Shown here one piece after another: positions 1 to 8,934 of a stretch of 64,000 bases of DNA (within the stretch, counting starts at the first letter, position 1; each line of letters begins with the position of its first letter). This DNA is from Accumulibacter sp. (GTDB lineage: Bacteria; Pseudomonadota; Gammaproteobacteria; Burkholderiales; Rhodocyclaceae): NCBI RefSeq assembly GCF_023806635.1, contig NZ_JAMTDQ010000023.1, forward strand, positions 62,001 through 126,000. The letters are read 5' to 3'. A program made the position numbers and the translations under genes. The notes under the pieces were generated by a model. The model had not been told where the DNA came from. It ran no database searches and saw only the letters and a list, made by a program, of their open reading frames with translations.

Positions 1-420
1 TCGAGGACACGCAAGATGACCGACGAGCGGATCGCGCAGGTGGCCGGCAAGGCAGCAGGTACCTGGGACCGGCTCGAGCAGGTCTTCGAGGACCGCGTGG
101 CGCGTGCGCTGGGCAGCCTCGGCGTTCCGAGCAAGCAGGATATCGAGCGGCTGTCGCGGCGCGTCGTCGAATTGAGCGCGGCCGTGCAGGCGCTGACCGA
201 AGGGAAGGCCGCGCCGAAGGCGGCTGCGCGGGCCGCCAGGCCGACAGCGCCGGCTACCGACAGCGCGGTCGCCGGGCTGGAAGAGAAGGCTCCCGCCAGC
301 AAGCCGGCGACGGTACGGGCGGCACCACGCCGTGCCGCTGCCAAACCGACCACGGCCAAGGCGCCGCCGCCGGTGACGCCGGCCGACGTTCTGAACACGA
401 TTCCACAGACCGGCGAGTAG
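1..420 (+). CDS. PHA granule-associated protein (phasin family), 5' truncated by window edge
   Basis: The visible part covers the end of a poly(hydroxyalkanoate) granule-associated protein of the PhaI/PhaF phasin type, which coats PHA granules and can tether them to the nucleoid. The conserved block (WDRLEQVFEDRVARAL, then GVPSKQDIERLSRRV) is the middle of that family. It is followed by an Ala/Lys/Pro-rich, histone-like tail of about 70 residues ending at 420. The frame is open to base 1, and family members carry another 50-80 residues before this block. The ATG at 16 is therefore probably internal and the gene starts outside the window. Family assignment is from motif recognition; the granule role is family knowledge. 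The storage-lipid genes that follow fit this call. Confidence 0.75.
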   Translation, partial: SRTRKMTDERIAQVAGKAAGTWDRLEQVFEDRVARALGSLGVPSKQDIERLSRRVVELSAAVQALTEGKAAPKAAARAARPTAPATDSAVAGLEEKAPASKPATVRAAPRRAAAKPTTAKAPPPVTPADVLNTIPQTGE

Positions 421-645
421 GCTGGTGCGTGCGGGACCGCTACGTCCCGCTGCCCGCTTCTCGTTTCGGGCTCGGCCAACTCCGTGGGGACGGTTGCACT
501 CCGCGAGTGGGCAAGCCCGCAGCATGCTTGGCTTGCCGCCGTGGACTTCTGACGTCGCTGTCGAAGCGAAGTCGACGGGCTTGCTCGCGAAGCCGTCGGC
601 CAGCGACTGTTGCATGCCGTTTCCCCATCGCCAAAGGAACGACCG

Positions 646-1863
646 ATGAACGCTGCGACGATGCACCCATTGATTGGCCTCGCGCTTGCCGGCGGTGGCC
701 CGGTTGGGGGAATCTATGAGGTTGGCGCGATGGCAGCTTTGGCAGAGGCGCTCGAGGGCGTCGACTTCACTGCCTTCGGAATCTACGTCGGCGTCAGTTC
801 GGGTGCTTTCATCGCGGCGGCGGTGGCCAACGGGCTTGGGCCCGACAAGCTGGCGCGGATGCTGGTCGAGAACGACACGGACGAGGTGTTCGATCCCGAG
901 ATGCTGCTGCGGCCCGCCTTCGGGGAGTACGTGCGGCGGGCGCTGGCAGTGCCGGTCCTGTTCTGGTCGTCGCTTCGCCAGTACCTGTCGGATCCGTGGC
1001 ATCTACGGCCGATCGAGGCCTTCCAGAGCATGAGTCATGCCATTCCGGCCGGCGTCTTCAACAGCGCCGGCATCGATCGACTGCTCCGCCGGCTGTTCTC
1101 CAGTGGTGGCCGCACGAACGATTTCCGGCAGCTGAAGCAGCGGCTGTTCATCGTCGCGACCGACCTCGACACCGGTGAGTCGGTTGCCTTTGGATCGCCC
1201 GAGCACGCCGACGTGCCGATTTCGGTCGCAGTGCAGGCCAGTGCCGCGCTGCCGGGACTGTTTCCGCCAGTGCGAATCGGCGAACGCTACTTCGTCGATG
1301 GCGCCCTGATCAAGACGCTGCACGCGTCCGTGGCACTGCAGGCCGGTGCCGAACTCCTCATCTGCATCAACCCGCTCGTACCCTTCGACTCGCGACTGGC
1401 TGCCCAGCGACCGCTGCACGAGAATCCTCCGCATGCGCCCGAGCACCTCGTCGACGGCGGCCTGCCGGTAGTTCTGTCGCAGACCTTTCGCGCCATCATC
1501 CATTCGCGGATGCGCACCGGGATGGATCGCTATCGGCACGAATTCAAGGGACGCGATGTCGTCCTGTTCGAGCCGACCCGCGACGATGTAGACATGTTCT
1601 TCACCAACGTCTTCAGCTATCGTGGGCGCAGCCGTCTCTGCGAGCATGCCTATCAGCGGACGCGCAGCGATCTCTACCGTCGCCGGCACGAGTTGCGGCC
1701 GATCCTTGCCCGCCACGGCATCGAGCTCAATCTGGGTGTGCTCAAGGACCACAGCCGTTCGTTGCTGCCGCACAAGCGCCGGCCCGACCTGGCAACGAGC
1801 GCGGGCGCGCTCGAAGCCTCCCTGGCGGATCTCGAGCGCTGGTTGCGGACGCAGGGAGACTGA
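646..1863 (+). CDS. Patatin-like phospholipase/acyl hydrolase (cytoplasmic)
   Basis: A 405-residue patatin-family serine hydrolase, expected to cleave acyl esters of phospholipids or neutral lipids with a Ser-Asp dyad. The glycine-rich oxyanion loop is GGGPVGG (residues 16-22). The nucleophile elbow is GVSSG (49-53, Ser51), and the catalytic Asp lies in the FVDGAL motif near residue 218. No signal peptide is visible. The ATG at 646 is chosen over an upstream in-frame ATG at 610 because AAAGGA sits just before it and the domain starts at once. A tetR gene and a TPR gene follow on the same strand at short spacing, suggesting one unit. Next to phasin and WS/DGAT genes, a role in storage-lipid turnover is plausible but inferred. 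Confidence 0.85.
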   Translation: MNAATMHPLIGLALAGGGPVGGIYEVGAMAALAEALEGVDFTAFGIYVGVSSGAFIAAAVANGLGPDKLARMLVENDTDEVFDPEMLLRPAFGEYVRRALAVPVLFWSSLRQYLSDPWHLRPIEAFQSMSHAIPAGVFNSAGIDRLLRRLFSSGGRTNDFRQLKQRLFIVATDLDTGESVAFGSPEHADVPISVAVQASAALPGLFPPVRIGERYFVDGALIKTLHASVALQAGAELLICINPLVPFDSRLAAQRPLHENPPHAPEHLVDGGLPVVLSQTFRAIIHSRMRTGMDRYRHEFKGRDVVLFEPTRDDVDMFFTNVFSYRGRSRLCEHAYQRTRSDLYRRRHELRPILARHGIELNLGVLKDHSRSLLPHKRRPDLATSAGALEASLADLERWLRTQGD

Positions 1864-1972
1864 GGCACTCGCGTCGCCGTGGCGCCCGGCTGGCGGTACT
1901 GTCGACAAGGATTCCCTGGCACCACGCAGAGTGCTATTCTGGTTTCCGTGGAGAGGTCGACACGGAGAGCTG

Positions 1973-2620
1973 ATGGAGAGGAAGCCGAAGCGGCGTACGC
2001 GCGAGCGGATCATCGAGACGAGCCTGCGCCTGTTCAACGACTTCGGTGAACCGAACGTCACGACGACGGTAATCGCGGACGAGATGAACATCAGTCCGGG
2101 CAATCTCTATTATCATTTTCATAACAAGGACGAAATTCTGGAGTCGATCTTTGCCGTCTTCGAGCGGGAGATCGAGGACACGCTCGCTGCGCCCACCCGG
2201 CGACCGGCCGACGTGGAAGACATCTGGCTGTTCCTGCATCTGCTTTTCGAGCAGATCTGGAAGTACCGCTTCTTCTACCGCGACCTGAATGACCTGCTGA
2301 CGCGCAACCGTCTGCTGGAAGTCCATTTCCGACAGATTCTCCTGCACAAGGTGCGGACGGCGACGACGCTCTGCGAGGGTCTCGTTCTTGCTGGCGCCAT
2401 GCGCGCCAGCAGGGACGAGTTGCGGGCGCTGGCGACGAACATGACGGTCATCGCCACTTACTGGCTGTCCTATGAGTACGCCTGCGATCCGCGCGGCAAG
2501 CTCGAAAGCGGCCGTATCGGACGTGGAGTCCATCAGGTGATGGCGATGTTGTCGCCCTTTCTGGTCGGAGAATCGAAGGGCCTGCTCGACAGGCTCGCAC
2601 AGGAGTACCTCGCGGCCTGA
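1973..2620 (+). CDS. TetR/AcrR family transcriptional regulator
   Basis: A 215-residue TetR-type repressor. The N-terminal helix-turn-helix is typical: RERIIETSLRLFNDFGEPNVTTTVIA as a region, then SPGNLYYHFHNKDEIL. The C-terminal ligand-binding region is helical, with an aromatic stretch (WKYRFFYRDLNDLL) resembling the TetR_C domain of fatty-acid or PHA-linked regulators. The start at 1973 follows GGAGAG. Longer in-frame readings from 1622 would run through the end of the patatin gene and are not credible. It lies 109 bp after the patatin gene and 48 bp before the TPR gene, so it may control this unit or the acyltransferase opposite. Ligand unknown; target inferred from position only. Confidence 0.85.
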   Translation: MERKPKRRTRERIIETSLRLFNDFGEPNVTTTVIADEMNISPGNLYYHFHNKDEILESIFAVFEREIEDTLAAPTRRPADVEDIWLFLHLLFEQIWKYRFFYRDLNDLLTRNRLLEVHFRQILLHKVRTATTLCEGLVLAGAMRASRDELRALATNMTVIATYWLSYEYACDPRGKLESGRIGRGVHQVMAMLSPFLVGESKGLLDRLAQEYLAA

Positions 2621-2668
2621 TCCGACGCGGGTGAGCGTTCTTTCCCAACCCATCGAGGAGGATGTCCA

Positions 2669-3442
2669 ATGGCATGGACCAAGTTTCCGTATCCCGACAA
2701 GGCGTACAACCATTCCGGCCCGGCGTTGCAAAAGAACTGGGCTCGTCTGCATCGTGGCGACTGTGAGCCATTCCCGGCCGACGCGAAGCTGCAGGATGCC
2801 TGGCGGGGTTACCACGCCGGTGATTTCGAGCAGGCGGTCGCCGCCGGGTTGGCCTGCGGCCGGGCTGGCTACAACGTGGCCAACAAGGCGGCGACGATCT
2901 ACGCCAGCTATCTGGAGACCAACGACGAGCGCAAGCTGAGCCTGTTGAACGAGGTGGCACAGCGCTGCGAGGAGCAGCAGGAAGAGACGCCGGACGATGC
3001 CAACGCATGGTATCTGCATGCCTTCGCGCTCGGTCGCTACAGCCAGAGCATCTCGGTCGTCAAGGCATTGGCGCAGGGGCTGGGTGGCAAGATCAAGCAC
3101 AGCCTGACACAGGCATTGGCACTGCAACCCGCGCATGCCGACGCTCATCTTGCCCTCGGCGCCTATCATGCTGAAGTGATCGACAAGGTTGGTGCGCTGG
3201 TCGGCGGCATCACTTACGGCGTCAAGAAGGATGTCGGCAAGGATCTCCTCGATACGGCGATGAAACTCAACCCCGAGTCGGCGATCACCCGCATCGAGTA
3301 CGCCAACGCGTTGCTCCTGATGTTCGGCAAGGCGAAGATGAAGGAGGCCGAGCGGCTTTACCAGGAAGCGGCCGCCTGCGTTCCTTTGGACGCCATGGAG
3401 CGGCTCGACGTCGAGGCTGCGAAGGCCGAACTCGCCGATTGA
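2669..3442 (+). CDS. TPR-like repeat protein of unknown function
   Basis: A 257-residue soluble protein with no signal peptide. The sequence is rich in alternating helices with TPR-like spacing: YHAGDFEQAVAAGLACGRAG, then ALALQPAHADAHLALGAYHA and AMKLNPESAITRIEYANALL as regions. This suggests three or more degenerate tetratricopeptide units and a protein-protein scaffold. A strong Shine-Dalgarno (GAGGAGG) precedes the ATG. It is 48 bp behind the tetR gene on the same strand and converges on the WS/DGAT gene. No catalytic motif is visible and I cannot assign a function. Confidence 0.75.
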   Translation: MAWTKFPYPDKAYNHSGPALQKNWARLHRGDCEPFPADAKLQDAWRGYHAGDFEQAVAAGLACGRAGYNVANKAATIYASYLETNDERKLSLLNEVAQRCEEQQEETPDDANAWYLHAFALGRYSQSISVVKALAQGLGGKIKHSLTQALALQPAHADAHLALGAYHAEVIDKVGALVGGITYGVKKDVGKDLLDTAMKLNPESAITRIEYANALLLMFGKAKMKEAERLYQEAAACVPLDAMERLDVEAAKAELAD

Positions 3443-3528
3443 GCGATCGTCGGGGAAGTCGTACCGGACTCGTTGCGTGACGAAGACCGGCCGCGCAGCA
3501 GGGGGCACCCACGACCGCCGCGGTTGGC

Positions 3529-5040
3529 TCAGGAAGCCGCGTGAGCGTCGTGCCGCTTGCTCAGGGCGTTCACGTCGTCCGCCACGAGCAGCGGATCAGC
3601 CAGCCGTTCGGGTGTTTCGAGCAATGCCAGCCAGAGCAGCTTCTCGAATTCGCGGCCGAACTGGTCGGCAATCCATTGCGGATCGTCGACCATGTTCCGG
3701 TCGGTGATGAGGCCAAACTGGACGCGGCCATTGTAGGACAGGATGCTGACACCGACACCGATGTCGCCGGCTTGTGGCACCCAAGCCAGTTGCTGCTCGA
3801 TCTGGCAGCCGGCGAGGAAGCGCGCCTCGGCTGACCCCGGGACGTTGGTCATCACCGCCGTCGCCTTGCTGGTCAGCAGCCTGAGGATCTGGTCCTCGAT
3901 GAAGCGCGGTGCCATGCCGGCCGCGCCGAGCAGGGCGAAGGTCAGCATCGCCTGATACGACGCCTTCAAGGCAGCCATCCTGGCGCGCGTTGCATGGAGG
4001 CGGACGAGCGGGTTGTCGCTGCCGAGCGGCAACTCGAGCGCGACCAGGCCGAAGTGGTTGCCGAGTTCCTCGCCATCACCCGCTCGGCGCAGGTTGACGG
4101 GGACCATGGCGCGAATCTCCGCCCCTTCCACGGCATCGCCCTTGTGTACCAGATAGCCCCGCATGGCACCGGCGGCCGCGGCGAGCAGCAGGTCGTTGAC
4201 CGAGCACGAGAGCGCTTGGCCGACGGCCTTGATCTCAGCCAGCGGCAGCGGCTGGGACCAGGCGACACGCTTGATGGTACACGCCGTTCCCTTGAAACGG
4301 GTCGGTGTGTCACCGGGCATCAGGGCGAGCCTGCCGATCTCCTCGGCGACTGCCCGGACTACGCTGGTGTAATCACGCAGACCTGCGGGATCGCGTCGCA
4401 GACCCTGGTACTGCCCCCAGAGGTTGCCGCCCAGACTCAGCGACGCCTGTGCGAGATCGACGAGCGGCTCGAACACGGTGCGCCAGATGGCGGAGCCCGT
4501 GTCGTCGTTCGCCGTGTCGCGATCGGGCGTCGGCGGCGCGCCTGCCTCTGTGTCCAGTTGCCCCGTCTGCGGCGGCGCATCGGCCCGCTCATCGGTGAGT
4601 GAGTGGATGACGCCAATGAGGGCGATTCCGTCGGCGATCGCGTGGTGGATGCGGATGACGATCGCAGAGTTGCCGTCGGCCGTTTCCACGACGTTGAATT
4701 CCCAGCGTGGACGTGCCGGATTGAGCGGCACGCTGGCCATCTCGGCGACGAAGTTCTGCAGTTCGACCTTGCCACCGGGTGGTGGCAGAAGCGAACGGCG
4801 GACATGCGCTGCTATGGCAAAGTCGGCATCGTCGATCCACCAGAGGCCGTCAGCGTCTTCCTGGATGACCTGGCGAAAGCGGCGGTAGCGCAGCAGACGG
4901 CCGGCAACCGTTCGTCGCAGTCGCTCGTCATCGATGCGGCCGTGGCAAACCATCACGCCCACGATCTGCATCAGGTTCTCCGGCCGATCCATTCGCAGCC
5001 AGGCGGTGTCGACGCTGGAGACTCGTTCGCGCGCGCTCAT
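3529..5040 (-). CDS. Wax ester synthase / acyl-CoA:diacylglycerol acyltransferase (WS/DGAT)
   Basis: A 503-residue bifunctional acyltransferase of the AtfA/WS-DGAT family. It esterifies fatty alcohols or diacylglycerol with acyl-CoA, making wax esters or triacylglycerols. The active-site motif HHxxxDG is intact as HHAIADG at residues 132-138. The family N-terminus is clear (AWLRMDRPENLMQI), as is the C-terminal block with TNVPGS and the late SYNGRVQFGL motif. The length matches the family. It is divergent from the acyl-CoA-binding protein gene across 71 bp, an arrangement suggesting shared control of acyl-CoA supply and use. Presence of this gene predicts neutral-lipid storage in addition to PHA. 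Confidence 0.92.
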   Translation of the reverse strand: MSARERVSSVDTAWLRMDRPENLMQIVGVMVCHGRIDDERLRRTVAGRLLRYRRFRQVIQEDADGLWWIDDADFAIAAHVRRSLLPPPGGKVELQNFVAEMASVPLNPARPRWEFNVVETADGNSAIVIRIHHAIADGIALIGVIHSLTDERADAPPQTGQLDTEAGAPPTPDRDTANDDTGSAIWRTVFEPLVDLAQASLSLGGNLWGQYQGLRRDPAGLRDYTSVVRAVAEEIGRLALMPGDTPTRFKGTACTIKRVAWSQPLPLAEIKAVGQALSCSVNDLLLAAAAGAMRGYLVHKGDAVEGAEIRAMVPVNLRRAGDGEELGNHFGLVALELPLGSDNPLVRLHATRARMAALKASYQAMLTFALLGAAGMAPRFIEDQILRLLTSKATAVMTNVPGSAEARFLAGCQIEQQLAWVPQAGDIGVGVSILSYNGRVQFGLITDRNMVDDPQWIADQFGREFEKLLWLALLETPERLADPLLVADDVNALSKRHDAHAAS

Positions 5041-5111
5041 CGCAGCGACCCCCGGGAAAACTCAAGACCATATAATAGCGTCGCAACCGACCATCAACCG
5101 GAGAAACCAGA

Positions 5112-5372
5112 GTGAGTGACCTGAAAGCCCAGTTCGAGGCCGCCGTGGCCCAGTCCAAGACATTGCCCGAGCGCCCCGACAATGCCACCTTGTTGAAGCT
5201 GTACGCGCTCTACAAGCAGGCTGCCGATGGCGACGTCGCCGGCAGGCGCCCGGGTTTCACCGACATGGTCGGCCGTGCCAAGTTCGATGCCTGGGCAGCG
5301 CTGCAGGGCACCGCCGGCGAAGATGCGATGCACCAATACGTCGCGCTCGTGGAGCAGTTGCGGGCAGGCTGA
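5112..5372 (+). CDS. Acyl-CoA-binding protein (ACBP)
   Basis: An 86-residue single-domain acyl-CoA-binding protein, the usual size of the family. The signature is recognisable: LLKLYALYKQAADGD followed by RPGFTDMVGRAKFDAWAAL, covering the conserved Tyr/Lys positions that hold the CoA adenine and phosphate. It buffers and delivers long-chain acyl-CoA in the cytoplasm. The start is GTG at 5112 behind GGAGA; a TATAAT box lies at 5071-5076. It is divergent from WS/DGAT, whose substrate it would carry. ACBPs are uncommon in bacteria, so the pairing is notable. Confidence 0.9.
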   Translation: MSDLKAQFEAAVAQSKTLPERPDNATLLKLYALYKQAADGDVAGRRPGFTDMVGRAKFDAWAALQGTAGEDAMHQYVALVEQLRAG

Positions 5373-5400
5373 GAAAGCACAATCCAGAGCCCGGCGTGTT

Positions 5401-5679
5401 TCAGACGGGGAAGTTCTCGTCGAAGAAGCGGTGGATCTCGCGTTCGATCGTGGGCTTCAGGGCGAAGAGCAGGAGTCCGAGGTGGATGTTGAGAGCGACG
5501 TCCCGTTCGTCGACCGTCAGGTCACCCGAGACACCGGGACGCTTGAAGCGCATGACATTCCCGTTCCAGGAATGGCTCAGGTCGAATTCCTCGTTCAATT
5601 CGGTCGCCATGTGTTCGGCCGAGGCGCGTGCCTCGGCGAGGCTCTTGCCGTGAAGGCGGCGGATGCGGATGTCGCTCAT
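5401..5679 (-). CDS. Polyhydroxyalkanoic acid system protein (PHA_gran_rgn family)
   Basis: A 92-residue protein matching the small PHA-granule family found next to PHA genes. Typical features are the opening DIRIRRLHGKSLAEARA, a central SHSWNGNVMRFKRPGVSG, and the end KPTIEREIHRFFDENF. Its biochemical role is not well defined in the family; association with PHA granules is inferred from family context. GAGGAGC lies 8 nt before the ATG. It sits 21 bp after rsgA on the same strand and could be read as the last gene of the M48-pcd-rsgA run. Confidence 0.82.
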   Translation of the reverse strand: MSDIRIRRLHGKSLAEARASAEHMATELNEEFDLSHSWNGNVMRFKRPGVSGDLTVDERDVALNIHLGLLLFALKPTIEREIHRFFDENFPV

Positions 5680-5700
5680 GCGAGGGCTCCTCGTGGAAGG

Positions 5701-6567
5701 TCAGTTGATCTCGGCGCAAAGTGCGCGAAAGGCAGCGAAGCGGCGGGGGTCGATTTCCCCGCGTGACAGCGCAGCCCGGACTCCGCAATCCGGTTCCCGG
5801 TCATGGCGGCAGTTGCGGAAGCGGCAACTGCCGAGCAGCGGGCGCAACTCGATGAAGGATTCCGCAATCTCTGCGGACGACAGGTGGTGAAGCCCGAAGG
5901 CGGTCAGCCCGGGCGAGTCGATGATTGCCGCATGCCGGTTCGGGCGATAGAGGCGGGCGTGGGTCGTCGTGTGCTTGCCGGTGTGCAGCGCGTGGGATAG
6001 CTCGCGCGTCGGGGCACGCGCGCCCGGGATCAGGGCATTGATCAGTGTGGACTTGCCCATGCCGGATTGCCCGATCAGCAGGCTCAGGTGATGCGAAAGA
6101 TGCTCCGTGAGCGGGCTGGCGTCGCGCCGCGCAGTCAGTCTGAGGACGCGGTAGCCGAGCCTCTCGTACGGCGCCAGCATGGCGGCCGCTGTGGCCAGCC
6201 GGTCTTCGAGATCGCACTTGTTGAGGACGATCAGGGCGGCGATGCCCTGGCTTTCCGCGGCGACGACGCATCGGGTGACCAGTTCGTCCGAAAACGGCGG
6301 TTCGGTGGCGACGACGATGACGATCTGCGTCACGTTGGCTGCAATGAGTTTCTCGCGGCCGGCGTCGGAGCGATAGAGCAGGCTTTGCCGTGGTGCGAGT
6401 GCCTGGATCACTCCTTGTTGCGAGTCGAGCCTGTCGATCATGACGCCGTCGCCGCAGACGAACTCGCCCTTCTTGCCGCGAGGCACACAGAGCACGGTCG
6501 CGCCGTCGGTGAGCTCGACACGATACTGTCGCCCGTAGGCGGCGACGACCGTTCCGGTTACGGTCAA
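5701..6567 (-). CDS. rsgA: Ribosome small subunit-dependent GTPase A
   Basis: A 288-residue circularly permuted GTPase that acts in late 30S subunit maturation. The N-terminal OB fold is followed by the permuted GTPase motifs: NKCD (residues 116-119), then the P-loop GQSGMGKST (166-174), then DSPG (217-220). The C-terminal zinc site is Cys248, Cys253, His255 and Cys261. All motifs are intact and the length is normal. Its start overlaps the end of the pterin dehydratase gene by 4 bp, so translation is probably coupled. Order M48 peptidase, pcd, rsgA opposite orn is common in betaproteobacteria. Confidence 0.96.
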   Translation of the reverse strand: MTVTGTVVAAYGRQYRVELTDGATVLCVPRGKKGEFVCGDGVMIDRLDSQQGVIQALAPRQSLLYRSDAGREKLIAANVTQIVIVVATEPPFSDELVTRCVVAAESQGIAALIVLNKCDLEDRLATAAAMLAPYERLGYRVLRLTARRDASPLTEHLSHHLSLLIGQSGMGKSTLINALIPGARAPTRELSHALHTGKHTTTHARLYRPNRHAAIIDSPGLTAFGLHHLSSAEIAESFIELRPLLGSCRFRNCRHDREPDCGVRAALSRGEIDPRRFAAFRALCAEIN

Positions 6568-6905
6568 ATTCCCGCCAGTGCCTCGATCTTGGCCGCACAG
6601 ACGAAATCATTGCGCGACAGCCCGCCGACGTCGTGGGTGCTGTAGCGGACAATCACGTGGCCATAGCCGACCTCGAGATCGGGGTGGTGATTTTCGCGTT
6701 CAGCCAGGCCGGCGACGATGTTCACGAAAAGGACGGCGCCGGTGTATCTGTCGAAGCCGAACCTTTTCCAGAGAACGCCGGTGGCGTCGATCTGCCAGCC
6801 CGGCAGGTCGACGAGCATTTGGGTTGCCTGCATCGGGTCGATGGCGTGCTCAGTACCGCGCAGCGGACGGCAGCGATCAGCAGCCAGATCCTGTTGTCCT
6901 GACAT
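6564..6905 (-). CDS. phhB: Pterin-4a-carbinolamine dehydratase
   Basis: A 113-residue PCD/DCoH protein that dehydrates 4a-hydroxytetrahydrobiopterin, recycling the cofactor of aromatic amino acid hydroxylases. The catalytic histidine block ENHHPDLEVGYGHV and the late LSRNDFVCAAKIE are present. The ATG at 6905 is preferred because GAGGAGG lies upstream at good spacing; an earlier in-frame ATG (6986) adds 27 non-conserved residues. The stop overlaps the rsgA start by 4 bp. No phenylalanine hydroxylase gene is in the window. Confidence 0.92.
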   Translation of the reverse strand: MSGQQDLAADRCRPLRGTEHAIDPMQATQMLVDLPGWQIDATGVLWKRFGFDRYTGAVLFVNIVAGLAERENHHPDLEVGYGHVIVRYSTHDVGGLSRNDFVCAAKIEALAGI

Positions 6906-6933
6906 CGTGTGGCCTCCTCGTCGTCGCTGGTTC

Positions 6934-8172
6934 TCAGGTTCTCTGCAGGCGCGCGATGCGCAGTGCAGCGGGTGGATGGGAGTCATAAAAAAGCGAGTGT
7001 AACGGGTCTGGCGTCAGGGTGGCTGCATTGTCCTCATAGAGCTTCACCAGCGCCGCGACGAGGCCCTCCGCCGAGGCGTTCGTCGCGGCGTAACGATCGG
7101 CTTCGAATTCGTCCCGGCGCGACAGCAGACTGAGCAGAGGGGTAAGCAGGAAGGTGAAGACCGGGCCGACGAGGAAGAAGAGGAGCAGTCCGAGAGCCAT
7201 GTTCCTGTCGCGTAGACCGAGGCCACTGAAGAACCACTCGGCATTGATCAGCTGACCCAGCAGGGCGAGGAGTGCGAGCGAGATGGCGAACAGCATGATC
7301 ATTCGCTTGACGACGTGACGATGCTGGAAGTGACCGAGTTCGTGCGCCAGTACGGCTTCGATCTCGCCTGGCTGCAGGCGGGCGAGCAGGGTGTCGAAAA
7401 AGACGATCCGCTTGCTTTGGCCAAAGCCGGTGAAGTAGGCGTTGCCGTGGCTGGACCGCTTCGAGCCATCCATGACGAAGAGCCCGGAACTGGCAAAGCC
7501 GCAGCGTGCGAGGAGTGCTTCGATGCGCGCCTTGAGGGCGTCGTCGTCGAGCGGGGAGAACCTGTTGAACAGGGGGGCGATCCAGCTCGGGTAGAGCTGC
7601 AGCAGGAGGAGATTGAACGCGCACCAGAAGAGCCAGACGTAGAACCACCACCACGGCCCCATCCGTTCCATCAGCCAAAGCACCGCAAGTATTGCCGGGG
7701 CACCGATGACCAGTCCGAGCACGGCCTGCTTCGCCAGGTCGACGAGAAACAGGGCTGCCGTCATGCGGTTGAAGCCAAAGCGCTCTTCGATGACGAACTG
7801 CCTATGGATCGTCAGCGGCAGGTCCACCACGGCCGAGATCATCACGACGCTGAGGATCACGGCGACGCCGTAAGCCAGGTCGTCGAGACGCGGCGACCAG
7901 AAGTCGTGGATCGCTTGCAGACCGCCGCCGAACGTGAGCAGGAGCAGCAGACACATTTCGACGCAGAGGCAGACCCGGCCGAAGCGGCTGCGGGCCAGCG
8001 TGTAGTCAGCCGCTCTCTGATGCGCCCCGAGATCGATCCGATCGGCGAAGCCGGCGGGGACCGCTGCCCGGTGCGCCATGACGCAGTTCATCTGGCGCTG
8101 CGTCAACCACAGTCGGCAACCGCACATCAGCAGCAGGGCGACGATGAACGAAAGGGAGAAGGTGTTTGGCAT
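6934..8172 (-). CDS. M48 family zinc metallopeptidase (Ste24/CAAX-protease type)
   Basis: A 412-residue membrane metalloprotease. Several hydrophobic segments fill the first 200 residues and two more follow the active site. The zinc motif HELGH is at residues 277-281, and the third ligand lies in EFEADRYAA near the C-terminus. The block [20 protein letters not shown] is typical of Ste24-like proteins. The family cleaves membrane or misfolded substrates at the inner membrane; the bacterial substrate is unknown. The ATG at 8172 avoids an N-terminal extension that would overlap orn. It is the first gene of the run into pcd and rsgA. Confidence 0.92.
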   Translation of the reverse strand: MPNTFSLSFIVALLLMCGCRLWLTQRQMNCVMAHRAAVPAGFADRIDLGAHQRAADYTLARSRFGRVCLCVEMCLLLLLTFGGGLQAIHDFWSPRLDDLAYGVAVILSVVMISAVVDLPLTIHRQFVIEERFGFNRMTAALFLVDLAKQAVLGLVIGAPAILAVLWLMERMGPWWWFYVWLFWCAFNLLLLQLYPSWIAPLFNRFSPLDDDALKARIEALLARCGFASSGLFVMDGSKRSSHGNAYFTGFGQSKRIVFFDTLLARLQPGEIEAVLAHELGHFQHRHVVKRMIMLFAISLALLALLGQLINAEWFFSGLGLRDRNMALGLLLFFLVGPVFTFLLTPLLSLLSRRDEFEADRYAATNASAEGLVAALVKLYEDNAATLTPDPLHSLFYDSHPPAALRIARLQRT

Positions 8173-8216
8173 GGGGCTGTGACACAATGGCGCTTTTCGG
8201 GACCAGATCGGATTAT

Positions 8217-8762
8217 ATGGCACAGGCCGACAATCGCCTCGTTTGGCTGGACATGGAAATGACGGGGCTCGACCCCGAGCGGGATCGCATCATCGAATTG
8301 GCGATGGTCCTTACCGACGACCAGTTGGTGACCATCGCCGAGTCACCAGTCTGGGTGGTGCACCAGATGGACTCTTGTCTCGATGGAATGGACGAGTGGA
8401 ACCGCAAGACGCACGGTCGCTCGGGGTTGATCGAGCGGGTCAGGGCGTCGCGGCTCGACGAGGCTGCAGTCCAAGCGGCGGCGCTGGATTTTCTGCGAGT
8501 ACACGTGGTGCAGGGGGCGAGTCCGATGTGCGGCAATTCGGTTGGCCAGGATCGTCGATTCATGCTGCGCTACATGCCACAGTTGGAGGCATGGTTCCAC
8601 TATCGCAATCTCGACGTCAGCACGCTCAAGGAGCTCTGCCGGCGATGGCAACCCGAGGTCGCCAGAGCGTTCGTGAAGAAGGCCGATCACACGGCGCTGG
8701 CAGACGTCCGTGAGTCAATCAGCGAACTGCAGTACTACCGCGAGAACTTCATCCGGGCATGA
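8217..8762 (+). CDS. orn: Oligoribonuclease
   Basis: A 181-residue DEDDh 3'-5' exoribonuclease, the same length as the E. coli enzyme. It degrades 2-5 nt RNA to mononucleotides and also removes pGpG, linking it to c-di-GMP turnover. Exo I ([12 protein letters not shown]), the middle [10 protein letters not shown] block and the final [11 protein letters not shown] motif are present. The ATG at 8217 gives the standard length; an in-frame ATG at 8166 would overlap the divergent M48 gene. The 44 bp between the two starts must hold both promoters. Confidence 0.96.
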   Translation: MAQADNRLVWLDMEMTGLDPERDRIIELAMVLTDDQLVTIAESPVWVVHQMDSCLDGMDEWNRKTHGRSGLIERVRASRLDEAAVQAAALDFLRVHVVQGASPMCGNSVGQDRRFMLRYMPQLEAWFHYRNLDVSTLKELCRRWQPEVARAFVKKADHTALADVRESISELQYYRENFIRA

Positions 8763-8934
8763 GCGGAGGAGAGTGCGCGTTCGTTCCGGCGACTCAGAGA
8801 TTGTGATGACTCCACTGCGCGACTGACCTGCGGCGTCGCCCACTCGCTCCCTCCTTGCCTGGCGATCGGACGTGTTTCGTCGCTCGCTCGTGCCTTCCAT
8901 CTCGGCCCGCTCGCGACGATTTCTGCACTACCCC

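Noticed and set aside
431-450. Hairpin GCGGGAC/GTCCCGC after the phasin gene
   Set aside because: The stem is only 7 bp and no T-run follows, so it is not a convincing terminator.
1934-3508. Minus-strand frame of 524 codons opposite the tetR and TPR genes
   Set aside because: The opposite strand has clear TetR and TPR-like proteins with ribosome-binding sites; the minus frame has no motif.
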